From positions 1 through 44,848 of the forward strand of contig CAYSPO010000007.1 of assembly GCA_964432945.1 (NCBI GenBank): a stretch of 44,848 nt of DNA. The letters run 5' to 3'. Each line of letters begins with the position of its first letter. The stretch's first letter is position 1. The position numbers and the translations under genes were made by a program. Of the stretch, positions 8,266-17,398 are shown one piece after another. The notes under the pieces are model-generated. The model did not search any database and had not been told where the DNA came from. It saw only the letters and a list, made by a program, of their open reading frames with translations. This DNA comes from CAYSPO01 sp964432945. GTDB lineage: Bacteria; Bacillota; Clostridia; Tissierellales; Peptoniphilaceae.

Positions 8266-10636
8266 ATATGTAAAAGTTATTCTGAAAACTAAATCAAGAA
8301 TGACTGACCAACTCTACACCTATAAATTACCAGATGATAAAGAATATTATATTGGTCAAAGAGTTATGGTTCCTTTTGGAAGAGGTAATAATAAAGTTCT
8401 CGGCATAATAGTATCTTTTACTGATGATGTAAATGAAACTATCAACTATAAGGAAATAGATATGGAAATTGAGTCTACACCCTTATTAAATAGAGAGTTA
8501 ATAGACTTGGCTTTTTTTATGTCTGAGAAATATCTATCTGATCTTTCTTCTTCTATATCAACTGTTCTACCTCCAGGTGATATTATTAATATAACTGAAG
8601 TATTCAAATCAGATAAAAATGACACAGACTTATGTAGCTTCTTAAGGGAAGGCAAAACTTATCTTGAGATAAGAGATAAATTTCCTCAAATCACAAGAAA
8701 GAAGCTAAATGAGTGCATAGATAATGGTCTTATAGATTATAAAATTAATTTGAGTAAAGATGTGAGTCCTAAGGTAATTAGAATGGTTAAGTTAGTTAAT
8801 CCTGATAAAAACTTGCTTAGTAAGTCTGCTGTAAAACAATTAGAAATAGTTGAGTATCTCGAAAAAACTAAAAGAAAAACTATAATCCAAAAGGATCTTT
8901 TAAAGGAAACGAATTCTAGCCTATCATCATTAAAATCTTTAGAGAAGAAAGATATAGTTGAAATATATGATGAGAAAGTTTATAGGGAAGTTTTACCTAA
9001 GTATATAGAGTACTATGAAAAGCACCAATTAAATCAAGATCAAAAAAAAATTTACAATGAAATAATACATGGTCCTGATAATGCGTATTTGCTAAAAGGA
9101 GTTACAGGGAGTGGTAAAACTGAGGTCTATTTACACCTTGTAGATAGAGCGATAGAAGAGAATAAACAAGCTATAATACTTGTTCCTGAAATTTCTTTAA
9201 CTCCCCAAACCATTAAAAGATTTGCAGGTAGGTTTGGTAATAGAGTGGCAGTTCTTCATAGTAAACTTTCTATAAGTGAAAGATTTGACCAATGGAGAAT
9301 GATTAAAGAAGGACTCTATGATATTGTGGTAGGAACTCGTTCTGCAATATTTGCACCTTTAGACAACATAGGTGTTATAATTATTGATGAAGAACATGAA
9401 TTGACTTATATAAACGAAAAAAACCCTAAATATGATGCAATAGATATTGCCCTTGAAAGATGTAAATTCCATAAGGCAAATCTTATTTTAGGTAGTGCAA
9501 CTCCGAGAGTTGAATCATATTATAAGAGCTTAATTGGAGATTATAAGTTACTTGAACTTAAAAATCGTGTAGAAAAAAGACCACTTCCTTTAATCCATAA
9601 AATAGATATGAGGGAAGAATTAAAAAATGGTAATTTTTCTATGTTTTCTGAGGATTTAACAGAAGCTATTAATAAAGCTTTAAAAAATAAAAAGCAGACT
9701 ATTCTTTTCTTAAATAAACGTGGACACACTTCCTATATATTTTGTAGAAAATGCGGATATGTTCATAAGTGCCAAGCTTGTGAAGCTTCTTTAACCTACC
9801 ACAAAAATAAAAATATCTGTATTTGTCATTTGTGCGGAAGAACTGAACGTAAACCTTTAATTTGCCCTGAGTGTGGCTCTAATGCGATTAAGGAATTTGG
9901 TGCAGGAACACAAAAGCTGGAAGAAGTTACAAAATCTGAATTTCCAAATGCTAGAGTTGCTAGAATGGATGCAGATACAATGTCTAAAAAAGGCAACTAT
10001 GAAAAGATATATTCATTGATGGAAAACAAAGAAATTGATATCCTCATAGGAACTCAAATGCTTTCTAAAGGTTTTGATTTTAAAGATGTGGATGTAGTAG
10101 GTATAATGTCTGCCGATATTTCTTTGAATTTGCCAGACTTTAGGTCTGCTGAAAAAACTTTCCAATTAATAACCCAAGTTGCAGGCAGAGCAGGTAGAGG
10201 GGATAATCAAGGACAAGTATTTATCCAAACTTATAATCCTGAAAACAAGGCTATTTCCTCTAGTGAAAATCACGACTATGAAAGTTTTTATAATTACGAA
10301 ATTGAAAACAGAAAATTATTTAAGTATCCTCCATTATATGATTTGATTTTAATTAGAGTTTCTCATAAAAATCGTAATTTAGCTATTAAACGTGCTATAC
10401 AAATTGGAGATACAATCAGGAAGGATAAGAATAATAATATAAGCTTTGAGGTTATTGGTCCAAATCCTGCAGTTATTGAAAGAATTAATAATAGATATAG
10501 GTTTAATGTATTAATTAAATGTAAAAGTTCATTAGATTCAATAAAAGAAGTAATAGATAAAAAAGTAATAAAGAATAGTAAGTATAACGAAAGTGGTTAT
10601 AGATATTTTATAATGATTAATCCAAATTCTTTATAG
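8258..10636 (+). CDS. priA: Primosomal protein N' (replication restart helicase PriA)
   Basis: PriA recognises abandoned replication forks and reloads the replisome. The 792-residue protein carries an N-terminal DNA-binding domain (VMVPFGRG...). The helicase core has Walker A GVTGSGKTE at about residue 281, DEEHE at about 377 and the GSATPR motif. Eight zinc-binding cysteines form CxxC pairs between about residues 495 and 540 (CRKCGY, CQAC, CHLCG, CPECG). The C-terminal helicase motif reads QVAGRAGRG. The start overlaps the end of coaBC. Length and motif order are those of full PriA, and the coaBC-priA-def-fmt order is conserved across Firmicutes. Confidence 0.97.
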   Translation: MSKYVKVILKTKSRMTDQLYTYKLPDDKEYYIGQRVMVPFGRGNNKVLGIIVSFTDDVNETINYKEIDMEIESTPLLNRELIDLAFFMSEKYLSDLSSSISTVLPPGDIINITEVFKSDKNDTDLCSFLREGKTYLEIRDKFPQITRKKLNECIDNGLIDYKINLSKDVSPKVIRMVKLVNPDKNLLSKSAVKQLEIVEYLEKTKRKTIIQKDLLKETNSSLSSLKSLEKKDIVEIYDEKVYREVLPKYIEYYEKHQLNQDQKKIYNEIIHGPDNAYLLKGVTGSGKTEVYLHLVDRAIEENKQAIILVPEISLTPQTIKRFAGRFGNRVAVLHSKLSISERFDQWRMIKEGLYDIVVGTRSAIFAPLDNIGVIIIDEEHELTYINEKNPKYDAIDIALERCKFHKANLILGSATPRVESYYKSLIGDYKLLELKNRVEKRPLPLIHKIDMREELKNGNFSMFSEDLTEAINKALKNKKQTILFLNKRGHTSYIFCRKCGYVHKCQACEASLTYHKNKNICICHLCGRTERKPLICPECGSNAIKEFGAGTQKLEEVTKSEFPNARVARMDADTMSKKGNYEKIYSLMENKEIDILIGTQMLSKGFDFKDVDVVGIMSADISLNLPDFRSAEKTFQLITQVAGRAGRGDNQGQVFIQTYNPENKAISSSENHDYESFYNYEIENRKLFKYPPLYDLILIRVSHKNRNLAIKRAIQIGDTIRKDKNNNISFEVIGPNPAVIERINNRYRFNVLIKCKSSLDSIKEVIDKKVIKNSKYNESGYRYFIMINPNSL

Positions 10637-10648
10637 AAAGGAGAATTT

Positions 10649-11131
10649 ATGGCTTTAAGAAAAATAAGGACTGATGGAGATCCTTTATTAAGAAAAAAAT
10701 CCAGAGAAATAAAAGAAATTGACTCAAAAATTTTAGAACTAATTAATGATATGAAAGACACTATGAATGATGCTGGTGGTATAGGAATAGCAGCTCCACA
10801 AGTTGGTACTCTAAGAAGAGTTGTCATAGTTGATATAAATGAAGAACAATTTGCAATGATAAATCCAGTAATTGTAGAGAAAGAGGGATCATGTGTAGAT
10901 ATAGAAGGATGTTTATCTATTCCTAATTTTAGAGCATCTGTAGAACGCCCTGAAACTATTTCCGTTAAGTACTTAAACGAAGACGGTGATGAAATAAGTT
11001 TAGATTTAGAGGGCTATAATGCTAGAATTGTTTGCCATGAGTTAGACCATTTAGATGGAGTTCTCTTTAACGATATTTATATTGATGAATATGTTTTAAA
11101 TGAAGACGGGGAATACGAAGTTTATGAGTAG
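10649..11131 (+). CDS. def: Peptide deformylase
   Basis: Def removes the N-formyl group from nascent proteins. The three metal-site motifs are all present in this 160-residue enzyme: GIGIAAPQ (from about residue 43), EGCLSIP (about 86-92) with the metal-binding Cys, and HELDH (130-134) with the two metal His and the catalytic Glu. The ribosome site AAAGGAG lies 8 bases before the ATG. The next gene, fmt, starts inside the last codons, so the enzyme that adds the formyl group and the one that removes it are translationally coupled. Confidence 0.97.
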   Translation: MALRKIRTDGDPLLRKKSREIKEIDSKILELINDMKDTMNDAGGIGIAAPQVGTLRRVVIVDINEEQFAMINPVIVEKEGSCVDIEGCLSIPNFRASVERPETISVKYLNEDGDEISLDLEGYNARIVCHELDHLDGVLFNDIYIDEYVLNEDGEYEVYE

Positions 11132-12050
11132 AATTATTTATATAGGTAATTCACAATTTGCAGTGGGTCCATTAAAATATTTATATCAGTCCCATCATGA
11201 AGTATCTTTAGTTATAAGCCAAAATGATAAGATAAGAAGCAGAGGTAAAACATCTCCTACACCAATAAAAGAATATTCATTAAACAATGATTTACAAGTT
11301 TTTACCACAGATGATATTAATGATGAGATCTCAGTATCAGAAATCGATAAAATAAATCCTGATTTCATCGTAGTAGTATCTTTTGGTCAATTTATAGGAA
11401 AAGAACTCATGGATAAGTATAAAAACAGAATTCTAAATGTCCATGCATCTATTCTTCCTAAATATAGGGGAGCATCTCCTATCCAAACTGCATTATTAAA
11501 CGGTGAAAAAGAAACTGGAGTTTCTATAATGTTAATTGATGAAGGTATGGATACTGGAGATGTATTAAAAATTTGTAAGCTAAGTCTTAGAGATGATCAT
11601 ACAGCAATAAAACTTAGTGAAGAACTGAGCGATTTAGGCGGTAAATGTTTGGTTGATGTTTTAGATAATTTTGATGATTACTATAATAATCGACAAAAAC
11701 AAAATAATTCAGAGTCTTCTTATGCAGGATTTATTTCTAAACAAATGGGACACATAGATTTTAATCTTACTGGACAAGAGATAATGAATAGATTTAGAGC
11801 TTTTTATGCTTGGCCTAAGTTATATTTTCTTTATGGTGAAGACAATGTAAAAGTGCATGAGATGAAATTTTTACCTAGAATAGAAAACTATAAAAATGGA
11901 GAAGTAATTAAAGCAAATAATGAAGGTATTTTTGTGAATTGTGATGATTCATGTTTAGTTTTTACAGAAATACAATTCCCAAACAAGAAAAAAATGTTGG
12001 TATCAGATTATTTAAAAGGTAATGAAATTAGTAATATAATTTTGAAATAA
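11124..12050 (+). CDS. fmt: Methionyl-tRNA formyltransferase
   Basis: Fmt formylates Met on the initiator tRNA using 10-formyltetrahydrofolate. The frame opens at 11100, but the ATG at 11124 is preferred because it gives the family N-terminus MSRIIYIGNSQFAV. It overlaps the def stop by 8 bases. The 308-residue protein has the folate-site signature NVHASILPKYRGASPIQ (from about residue 105) with the catalytic Asn-His, then DEGMDTGDVL. The C-terminal tRNA-binding domain includes NRFRAFYAWPK. In Bacillus and most clostridia rsmB follows fmt; here the gene ends before a hairpin and a new promoter. Confidence 0.96.
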   Translation: MSRIIYIGNSQFAVGPLKYLYQSHHEVSLVISQNDKIRSRGKTSPTPIKEYSLNNDLQVFTTDDINDEISVSEIDKINPDFIVVVSFGQFIGKELMDKYKNRILNVHASILPKYRGASPIQTALLNGEKETGVSIMLIDEGMDTGDVLKICKLSLRDDHTAIKLSEELSDLGGKCLVDVLDNFDDYYNNRQKQNNSESSYAGFISKQMGHIDFNLTGQEIMNRFRAFYAWPKLYFLYGEDNVKVHEMKFLPRIENYKNGEVIKANNEGIFVNCDDSCLVFTEIQFPNKKKMLVSDYLKGNEISNIILK

Positions 12051-12057
12051 ATTTATC

Positions 12058-12111
12058 TGCTTAAACTAACTCATCAAAAAGTTAGTTTAAAACTTATAAA
12101 TGTTTTAAGCA
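12058..12111 (+). repeat. Overlapping inverted repeats in the fmt-rlmN intergenic region
   Basis: An exact 11-bp inverted repeat (12061-12071 with 12080-12090, 8-base loop) forms a clear hairpin but has no T-run after it, so it is not a typical intrinsic terminator. A second exact 8-bp pairing, TGCTTAAA (12058-12065) with TTTAAGCA (12104-12111), reuses five bases of the first left arm, so the two cannot form together. It may be a weak or factor-dependent end for fmt mRNA. Confidence 0.5.
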
Positions 12112-12144
12112 TTATCTAAAATAGAACAGTAAACATATTAAATA

Positions 12145-12153
12145 TGATATAAT
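12145..12153 (+). promoter_or_regulatory. Extended -10 promoter for the rlmN unit
   Basis: TGATATAAT combines a perfect TATAAT (12148-12153) with the TGn extension. No good -35 is visible (bases around 12123-12130 match poorly), as is common for extended -10 promoters. Predicted transcription starts near 12160, only about 9 bases before the TTG start of rlmN. Confidence 0.7.
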
Positions 12154-12168
12154 TAGGCAGGTGATTTT

Positions 12169-13200
12169 TTGAATAAATTAGATTTAAAATCAATGAATTT
12201 GGAAGAACTAGAGAATATTTTTAGTTCTATAGGTGAAAAAAGTTATAGGGCGAAGCAACTCTTTAAGTTTATTCATCAAGAAAATGGACGTAATATAGAG
12301 GATATTAGTGTTTTCTCGAAAGATTTAAGAGAAAAACTTTCCAATTTTACGTATATAAATAACTTAACTATACTACAAAAGTATAGTTCAAAAATAGATA
12401 AAACAAAAAAATATATATTTGAGACTCACGATGGTAAGATAGTTGAGTCTGTATATTTAAGCTCAAAAGTCAACAATACAATTTGTATATCAACACAGAT
12501 TGGTTGCAAAATGGGATGTAATTTTTGTGCATCGAGTAAAAATGGCTTAGAAAGAAACCTTACAACTGGGGAAATTCTTGACCAAATATATTCTATTGAG
12601 GAAGACTTAGACCTTAAAGTCCAAAATTTTGTTCTTATGGGAATGGGAGAACCTTTAGATAATTTAAACAATGTCATGAAATTTCTATCAATTATAAATG
12701 ATGAACAAGGTCACAATATTGGTATTAGAAATATAACACTTTCAACTTGTGGTATACCTGATGGTATAAGAAAAATAGCTGATAGTGGTATGCAGGTTAA
12801 TTTAGCTATATCGATTCATAACCCTTTCCAAGAAGAAAGAGAAAAAATTATGCCAATTGCAAAGGCTTATAATTTAAATCAATTAAAAGAAGCTTTAGTT
12901 TATTATCAAGAAAAATTAAATAGAAGAATAAGCTATGAATATATTTTGATAAAAGATGAAAATGATAGTTTTGAACATGCAAGAGAATTGAAAAATTTAT
13001 GTTCAGGTCTAGATGTTCATGTAAACTTAATCCCATTGAATAATGTTAAAGAATTTGAAGGTAAAGGATTAGATCAAAGGGAAGCTAAAGTATTTCTTGA
13101 AAAATTAGAAAATCTTAATATCAATGCTACAATTAGACGTAAGCAAGGAGCCGACATCAATGCAGCATGTGGTCAACTAAGAAATAAATTTCTGGGGTGA
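12169..13200 (+). CDS. rlmN: Dual-specificity rRNA/tRNA adenine-C2 methyltransferase RlmN
   Basis: RlmN is a radical SAM enzyme that methylates C2 of A2503 in 23S rRNA and of A37 in some tRNAs. The [4Fe-4S]-binding motif is C113-x3-C117-x2-C120 (CKMGCNFC). Cys334 in NAACGQLR corresponds to the cysteine that carries the methyl group as a thioether in this family. The 343-residue length is typical. Translation begins at TTG (12169), with AGGTGAT at 12159-12165; no ATG fits the family N-terminus MNKLDLKSMNLEEL as well. It opens a long unit and sits 4 bases before prpC, as in Bacillus. Confidence 0.96.
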   Translation: MNKLDLKSMNLEELENIFSSIGEKSYRAKQLFKFIHQENGRNIEDISVFSKDLREKLSNFTYINNLTILQKYSSKIDKTKKYIFETHDGKIVESVYLSSKVNNTICISTQIGCKMGCNFCASSKNGLERNLTTGEILDQIYSIEEDLDLKVQNFVLMGMGEPLDNLNNVMKFLSIINDEQGHNIGIRNITLSTCGIPDGIRKIADSGMQVNLAISIHNPFQEEREKIMPIAKAYNLNQLKEALVYYQEKLNRRISYEYILIKDENDSFEHARELKNLCSGLDVHVNLIPLNNVKEFEGKGLDQREAKVFLEKLENLNINATIRRKQGADINAACGQLRNKFLG

Positions 13201-13204
13201 TTTT

Positions 13205-13924
13205 ATGAAATCAGTAATTAGATCAGATATTGGTAAGCATAGGGACATTAACGAAGATTACGGTCTTATAACTAAAATTAATGATACCTTTGTTTATATA
13301 GTAGCTGATGGTATGGGAGGTCATCTAGCAGGTGAAGTGGCTTCTAAAATGGCAATTGAAAAAATAGTACAATATTTAGAAGATAATTCTGATAAGTCAA
13401 ATAAATGCGTGAGAATGATTAATGACGCTGTTATATATGCTAATGACCAGATATTTGAAAAATCCCAGAATCCAGAATACAAAAATATGGGAACTACCTG
13501 CGAACTTGTATTAGTATATGATAATAAAGCATATGTAGGACATGTAGGAGATAGCAGGGTTTACAAGCTAAGCAAGGGAGAACTAACTCAAATTACAAGA
13601 GACCATTCTTTAATTAATGATTTAGTAGACTCAGGTTCAATATCTAAAGATGAAGCAAAAAGTTTGCCTCAAAAGAATATAATAACTAGAGCCTTAGGAA
13701 GCGAAGAAGAAATCAGCGTTGATATACTAGAATTTGATTTATCAAAAGGCGATATTATATTAATTTGCACTGATGGAGTTACTGGAGGCTTAAGCGACGA
13801 AATATTAAGAAAAACTTTATCTACTGACAAGTCTCTAGATAAAAAAGCAGACGAAATAATACAATTAAGTAATGATGCTGGCGGGTTTGATAACTCCACA
13901 GTTATTTTAGCTGAAATGAGGTGA
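13205..13924 (+). CDS. prpC: PP2C-type serine/threonine protein phosphatase PrpC
   Basis: PrpC removes phosphate from proteins modified by the PrkC kinase encoded next to it. The 239-residue protein shows the PP2C metal-site motifs in order: RSDIGKHRDINEDYG at the N-terminus, VADGMGGHLAGE with the paired-metal Asp-Gly, GDSRVY, CTDGVTGGLSD and a C-terminal FDNSTVI. Length is standard for bacterial PP2C enzymes such as Stp. The ribosome site GGGTGAT overlaps the rlmN stop, and the prkC ribosome site in turn overlaps the prpC stop, so production of the phosphatase and kinase is linked. Confidence 0.96.
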   Translation: MKSVIRSDIGKHRDINEDYGLITKINDTFVYIVADGMGGHLAGEVASKMAIEKIVQYLEDNSDKSNKCVRMINDAVIYANDQIFEKSQNPEYKNMGTTCELVLVYDNKAYVGHVGDSRVYKLSKGELTQITRDHSLINDLVDSGSISKDEAKSLPQKNIITRALGSEEEISVDILEFDLSKGDIILICTDGVTGGLSDEILRKTLSTDKSLDKKADEIIQLSNDAGGFDNSTVILAEMR

Positions 13925-13929
13925 TGTTA

Positions 13930-15858
13930 ATGATTGGGACTATTCTAGGCGAAAGATATAAGCTCATAGAAAAAGTTGGCTTAGGTGGTATGGCAGTAGT
14001 ATATAAAGCCGAAGACCAGCTTTTACGCAGAGAAGTCGCCGTAAAAATTTTAAAAGATCATTTTTCTGAGGACTCTGAATTTTCTGATAAATTTGAAATT
14101 GAAGCTCAATCAGCTGCAAGTTTATCTCACCCAAATATTGTGAGTATCTATGATGTTGGTTCAGAATATATAAATGATAACCATGTACAATATATTGTAA
14201 TGGAATTGATAAAAGGTAAGACTCTTAAACAGATTATCGTGGAAAGAGGAACTATTTCAAATGAAGATACTGTGGATTACTCTATACAAATTGCTGAAGC
14301 ATTAAGAGCTGCCCATAAAAATAATATCATTCATAGAGACATCAAACCTCAAAACATTATGATAACAGATGAAGGAATGGCTAAAGTAACAGATTTTGGT
14401 ATTGCAAGAATATCAACAGCTGCCACAATAACTTATACTTCTTCAATACTTGGAACTGTACATTATATTTCTCCTGAACAAGCAAAAGGTAAATTTATTA
14501 ACTATAAGTCTGATATTTATTCTTTAGGAATTGTTATGTACGAGATGGTAACTGGTAAAGTTCCATTTGACGCTGAGAATTCAGTAGGAATTGCTCTAAA
14601 ACATATACAAGACGATGTTATTGAACCAAAAGCTATTAATCCAAATGTTAGTGATAAATTAAATGAAATAATTCTTAAGTGTCTAGAAAAAAATCCAGAT
14701 GATAGGTTTGCAAATGCTGATGCTTTAATAAAAGCATTGAAAAGTAAGAATATTTTGTTGGTATCAGATAATTCACAAACTGAGTTAATAGAAAGGCCAA
14801 TAATAAAAGAGGATAATATTTCTAAATATGAAACTCATAATGAGTATGATAATTATGAAGAACCAAAGAAAAATACTCTTAGAAATATTTTCATTACTAT
14901 ACTTCTTGCAATTTTCTTTGTAACTATTGGATTCTTTGTTTTTACAAATGTGAAAGAAAATATGGGTGGAGATAAAATAACTGTACCTGATGTTATTAAT
15001 AAATCTGAAGAAGAAGCTATTTCTACCTTAACTAACGCTAACTTAAACTACAATGTTATTAGAAAAGTTAATGAAAATATCCATGAAGGTTTTGTGTTTG
15101 ATCAAAAACCAGTTAAAAATGAAGAAGTTTCTCCTAATACCTATGTAGATATAGTAGTTAGTGAGGGAGTAAAAGAAAAAACTATGCCTAATCTAGTCAA
15201 CTTAGATATAGAAGAGGCAAGAAATATATTAAGAGCAGAAGGCTTCTCTATTGCCTCAGAAAAGCATGCTGAATCTTCTGAAGCTGAAGGTACTGTTATA
15301 GAACAAGAGCCTGCTAGTGGAGCTAATATTAGTGCACAGACTCCGATAAGCTTAACTATAAGTCTGGGAGAACAAACAAAAGAAGTTATAATGCCTTCTT
15401 TATTGGGCTCTAGTCAAAGTGCTGCTGTTTCAGCTTTAGTTGATAGTGGCCTTGTTGTAGGTAAAATTGATAGGATGTTTTCTGATGACTATCCTTCAGG
15501 AACAGTAATGTGGCAATCTTATGATGAAGGGGAAAAGCTTAATCCAGAAACAACTGTTGATTTAATAATTAGCAAGGGACCTAATAACAATTCAGATTTT
15601 GAATTGCCTGAAGGAACAATTGATTTAACTGATGGTGCACAAGAAGGAGATATGAAATTATTTACTTTCACAATCGAACCACCAACAGGTAAAAGTGAAT
15701 TTAATTTGAAAGTTTATAGATTAAATGATGGAGTAGAAAATTTAGTATATGATTCAAACCATAATACTGAAAGTAAATTTGATTTAAATTTCAAAGATTA
15801 CGCAAACTCTAATTTCAGTATATACTATGATGATGTAAAAGTAGCATCAACTAATTAG
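13930..15858 (+). CDS. prkC: Serine/threonine protein kinase PrkC with PASTA domains
   Basis: PrkC is a membrane kinase that senses peptidoglycan fragments through outer PASTA domains and phosphorylates translation and cell-wall proteins. The ATG at 13930 is chosen because AGGTGAT (13919-13925) is correctly spaced; GTG 13921 and ATG 13924 lie within that site. The 642-residue protein has GLGGMAVVYKA (ATP loop), VAVK, HRDIKPQN (H135-R136-D137 catalytic loop), DFG and SPEQAKG. One membrane helix lies at about residues 319-340. Three PASTA repeats follow at about 352-415, 416-485 and 486-553. A further domain of about 90 residues after the last PASTA is probably an Ig-like cap like that seen in some PrkC/PknB proteins. 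Confidence 0.96.
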   Translation: MIGTILGERYKLIEKVGLGGMAVVYKAEDQLLRREVAVKILKDHFSEDSEFSDKFEIEAQSAASLSHPNIVSIYDVGSEYINDNHVQYIVMELIKGKTLKQIIVERGTISNEDTVDYSIQIAEALRAAHKNNIIHRDIKPQNIMITDEGMAKVTDFGIARISTAATITYTSSILGTVHYISPEQAKGKFINYKSDIYSLGIVMYEMVTGKVPFDAENSVGIALKHIQDDVIEPKAINPNVSDKLNEIILKCLEKNPDDRFANADALIKALKSKNILLVSDNSQTELIERPIIKEDNISKYETHNEYDNYEEPKKNTLRNIFITILLAIFFVTIGFFVFTNVKENMGGDKITVPDVINKSEEEAISTLTNANLNYNVIRKVNENIHEGFVFDQKPVKNEEVSPNTYVDIVVSEGVKEKTMPNLVNLDIEEARNILRAEGFSIASEKHAESSEAEGTVIEQEPASGANISAQTPISLTISLGEQTKEVIMPSLLGSSQSAAVSALVDSGLVVGKIDRMFSDDYPSGTVMWQSYDEGEKLNPETTVDLIISKGPNNNSDFELPEGTIDLTDGAQEGDMKLFTFTIEPPTGKSEFNLKVYRLNDGVENLVYDSNHNTESKFDLNFKDYANSNFSIYYDDVKVASTN

Positions 15859-15866
15859 GAGGACAC

Positions 15867-16736
15867 TTGAGAGGCATAATAGTTAAAATGCTTAAAGATT
15901 TATTTTTTGTTTATACTAACTCTGGTCTTATAACTTGCAAGGCCAGAGGTGTTTTCCGTGAGCGAAAGATAAATCCAATAGTAGGTGATCGAGTAGAAGT
16001 AAGAATTAATGAAGATGGCAGTGGATATATTGAAAACGTATTCGATAGGACAAATAGCTTAATTCGTCCTGAAGTTGCAAACATCGATTTACTTTTAAAT
16101 ATCCATAGTATCAAAGAGCCAAATATTAATACATATATGCTCGATAAGGCTTTAGTTATGGCAGAGTTTTATAATATAGAAAGTATTATTATCTTTTCTA
16201 AAAATGATTTAATTGATGACCATGAATTTAATCATTACAGAGATATATATAATAAAGCAGGATATCCTGTATATAAAACATCTATAAATGGAGATGATGA
16301 TTTAAAAGAAATTGAAAATATAATTTTAAATAAAACCTCTGCTGTTTCTGGACCTTCTGGCAGTGGAAAGAGTACATTTTTGAATAGATTAAATAATGAT
16401 TTGAATATAGAAACCTCAGCCATTAGTCATAAATCCAAAAGAGGTAAGCATACCACTAGGCATATAGAAATAATGCCTATAGCTAATAATACTTTTATAC
16501 TCGATACACCTGGATTTAGTACAATTAATCTAGATTTTATAGAAGATGAAGGAGATTTAGATAAATATTTTCCGGAATTTAGAGAACTAAAAGGAAATTG
16601 TAAATATAATAATTGTATGCATATAAATGAACCTAAATGTAACATTAAAAATGAACTAGGATCAGCTATAAGTGAAAGTAGATATAATAACTATTTATTA
16701 TTTTTTGAAGAAATAAAAAAATTTAGGAGGTATTAA
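15867..16736 (+). CDS. rsgA: Ribosome small-subunit maturation GTPase RsgA
   Basis: RsgA (CpgA/YjeQ) is a circularly permuted GTPase that checks late 30S assembly. The order of motifs shows the permutation: SKND (G4) comes before GPSGSGKST (G1), which comes before DTPGFS (G3). An OB fold leads (VGDRVEV) and a zinc site ends the domain (C-x4-C-x-H-x5-C in CKYNNCMHINEPKC). The start is TTG at 15867, four bases after AGGAGG. It gives the expected N-terminus with the IIVKMLKDLFFV strand, whereas the next ATG would cut into the OB fold. Bacillus CpgA is a known PrkC substrate, which fits its place directly after prkC. Confidence 0.95.
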   Translation: MRGIIVKMLKDLFFVYTNSGLITCKARGVFRERKINPIVGDRVEVRINEDGSGYIENVFDRTNSLIRPEVANIDLLLNIHSIKEPNINTYMLDKALVMAEFYNIESIIIFSKNDLIDDHEFNHYRDIYNKAGYPVYKTSINGDDDLKEIENIILNKTSAVSGPSGSGKSTFLNRLNNDLNIETSAISHKSKRGKHTTRHIEIMPIANNTFILDTPGFSTINLDFIEDEGDLDKYFPEFRELKGNCKYNNCMHINEPKCNIKNELGSAISESRYNNYLLFFEEIKKFRRY

Positions 16737-17398
16737 TGAAAGAGTTAGCACCATCTCTTTTGTCAGCTAATTTTGCAAACTTAGAGAATGATATAAAATT
16801 ATTAGAAGAAAATGGGATTAATTATTTGCATTTAGATGTTATGGATGGAAATTTTGTTCCTAATATTAGTTTTGGACCTGGAATAATTAAGTCCATTAGA
16901 AAAATTAGCAAATTAAAATTCGATGTTCATTTAATGATTGAAAACTGTGATATGTTTATTGAAGACTTTGTAGATGCTGGAGCAGATATAATAACCGTTC
17001 ATTCTGAAGCGACAAAACACCTTCATAGAAGCATACAAAATATTAAATCTTATGGAGTAAAAGCTGGCGTTGCTTTAAATCCTTCTACTAGCTTAAGTAC
17101 TTTAGACTATATACTAGATGATATTGATTTAGTTCTAATTATGTCTGTAAATCCAGGCTTCGGAGGTCAATCTTTTATCGAAGCTATGAAAGATAAATTG
17201 AAAGAGCTAGCAAAAATAAAAAAAGAAAAAAACCTTGATTTTATTATCGCTATTGATGGCGGTGTAAAAACAACAAACGTAGAGGAAATTGCAAAACTTG
17301 GTGCAGAATTAATAGTTTCAGGATCAGATGTTTTTAAAGCACCTTCCATTGAAGACAGGATAAAGGAATATAAAACTATTTTACAATCCTATGAATAA
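16736..17398 (+). CDS. rpe: Ribulose-phosphate 3-epimerase
   Basis: Rpe interconverts ribulose-5-phosphate and xylulose-5-phosphate in the pentose phosphate pathway. The 220-residue TIM barrel shows APSLLSANFANL at the N-terminus, HLDVMDGNFVPNISFGP (metal His and catalytic Asp), DVHLMI, MSVNPGFGGQSF (phosphate grip) and AIDGGV with the second catalytic Asp. The ATG overlaps the rsgA stop by one base and has AGGAGG upstream. The 3' end overlaps thiN by 8 bases. The prkC-rsgA-rpe-thiN order is conserved in Firmicutes. Confidence 0.97.
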   Translation: MKELAPSLLSANFANLENDIKLLEENGINYLHLDVMDGNFVPNISFGPGIIKSIRKISKLKFDVHLMIENCDMFIEDFVDAGADIITVHSEATKHLHRSIQNIKSYGVKAGVALNPSTSLSTLDYILDDIDLVLIMSVNPGFGGQSFIEAMKDKLKELAKIKKEKNLDFIIAIDGGVKTTNVEEIAKLGAELIVSGSDVFKAPSIEDRIKEYKTILQSYE

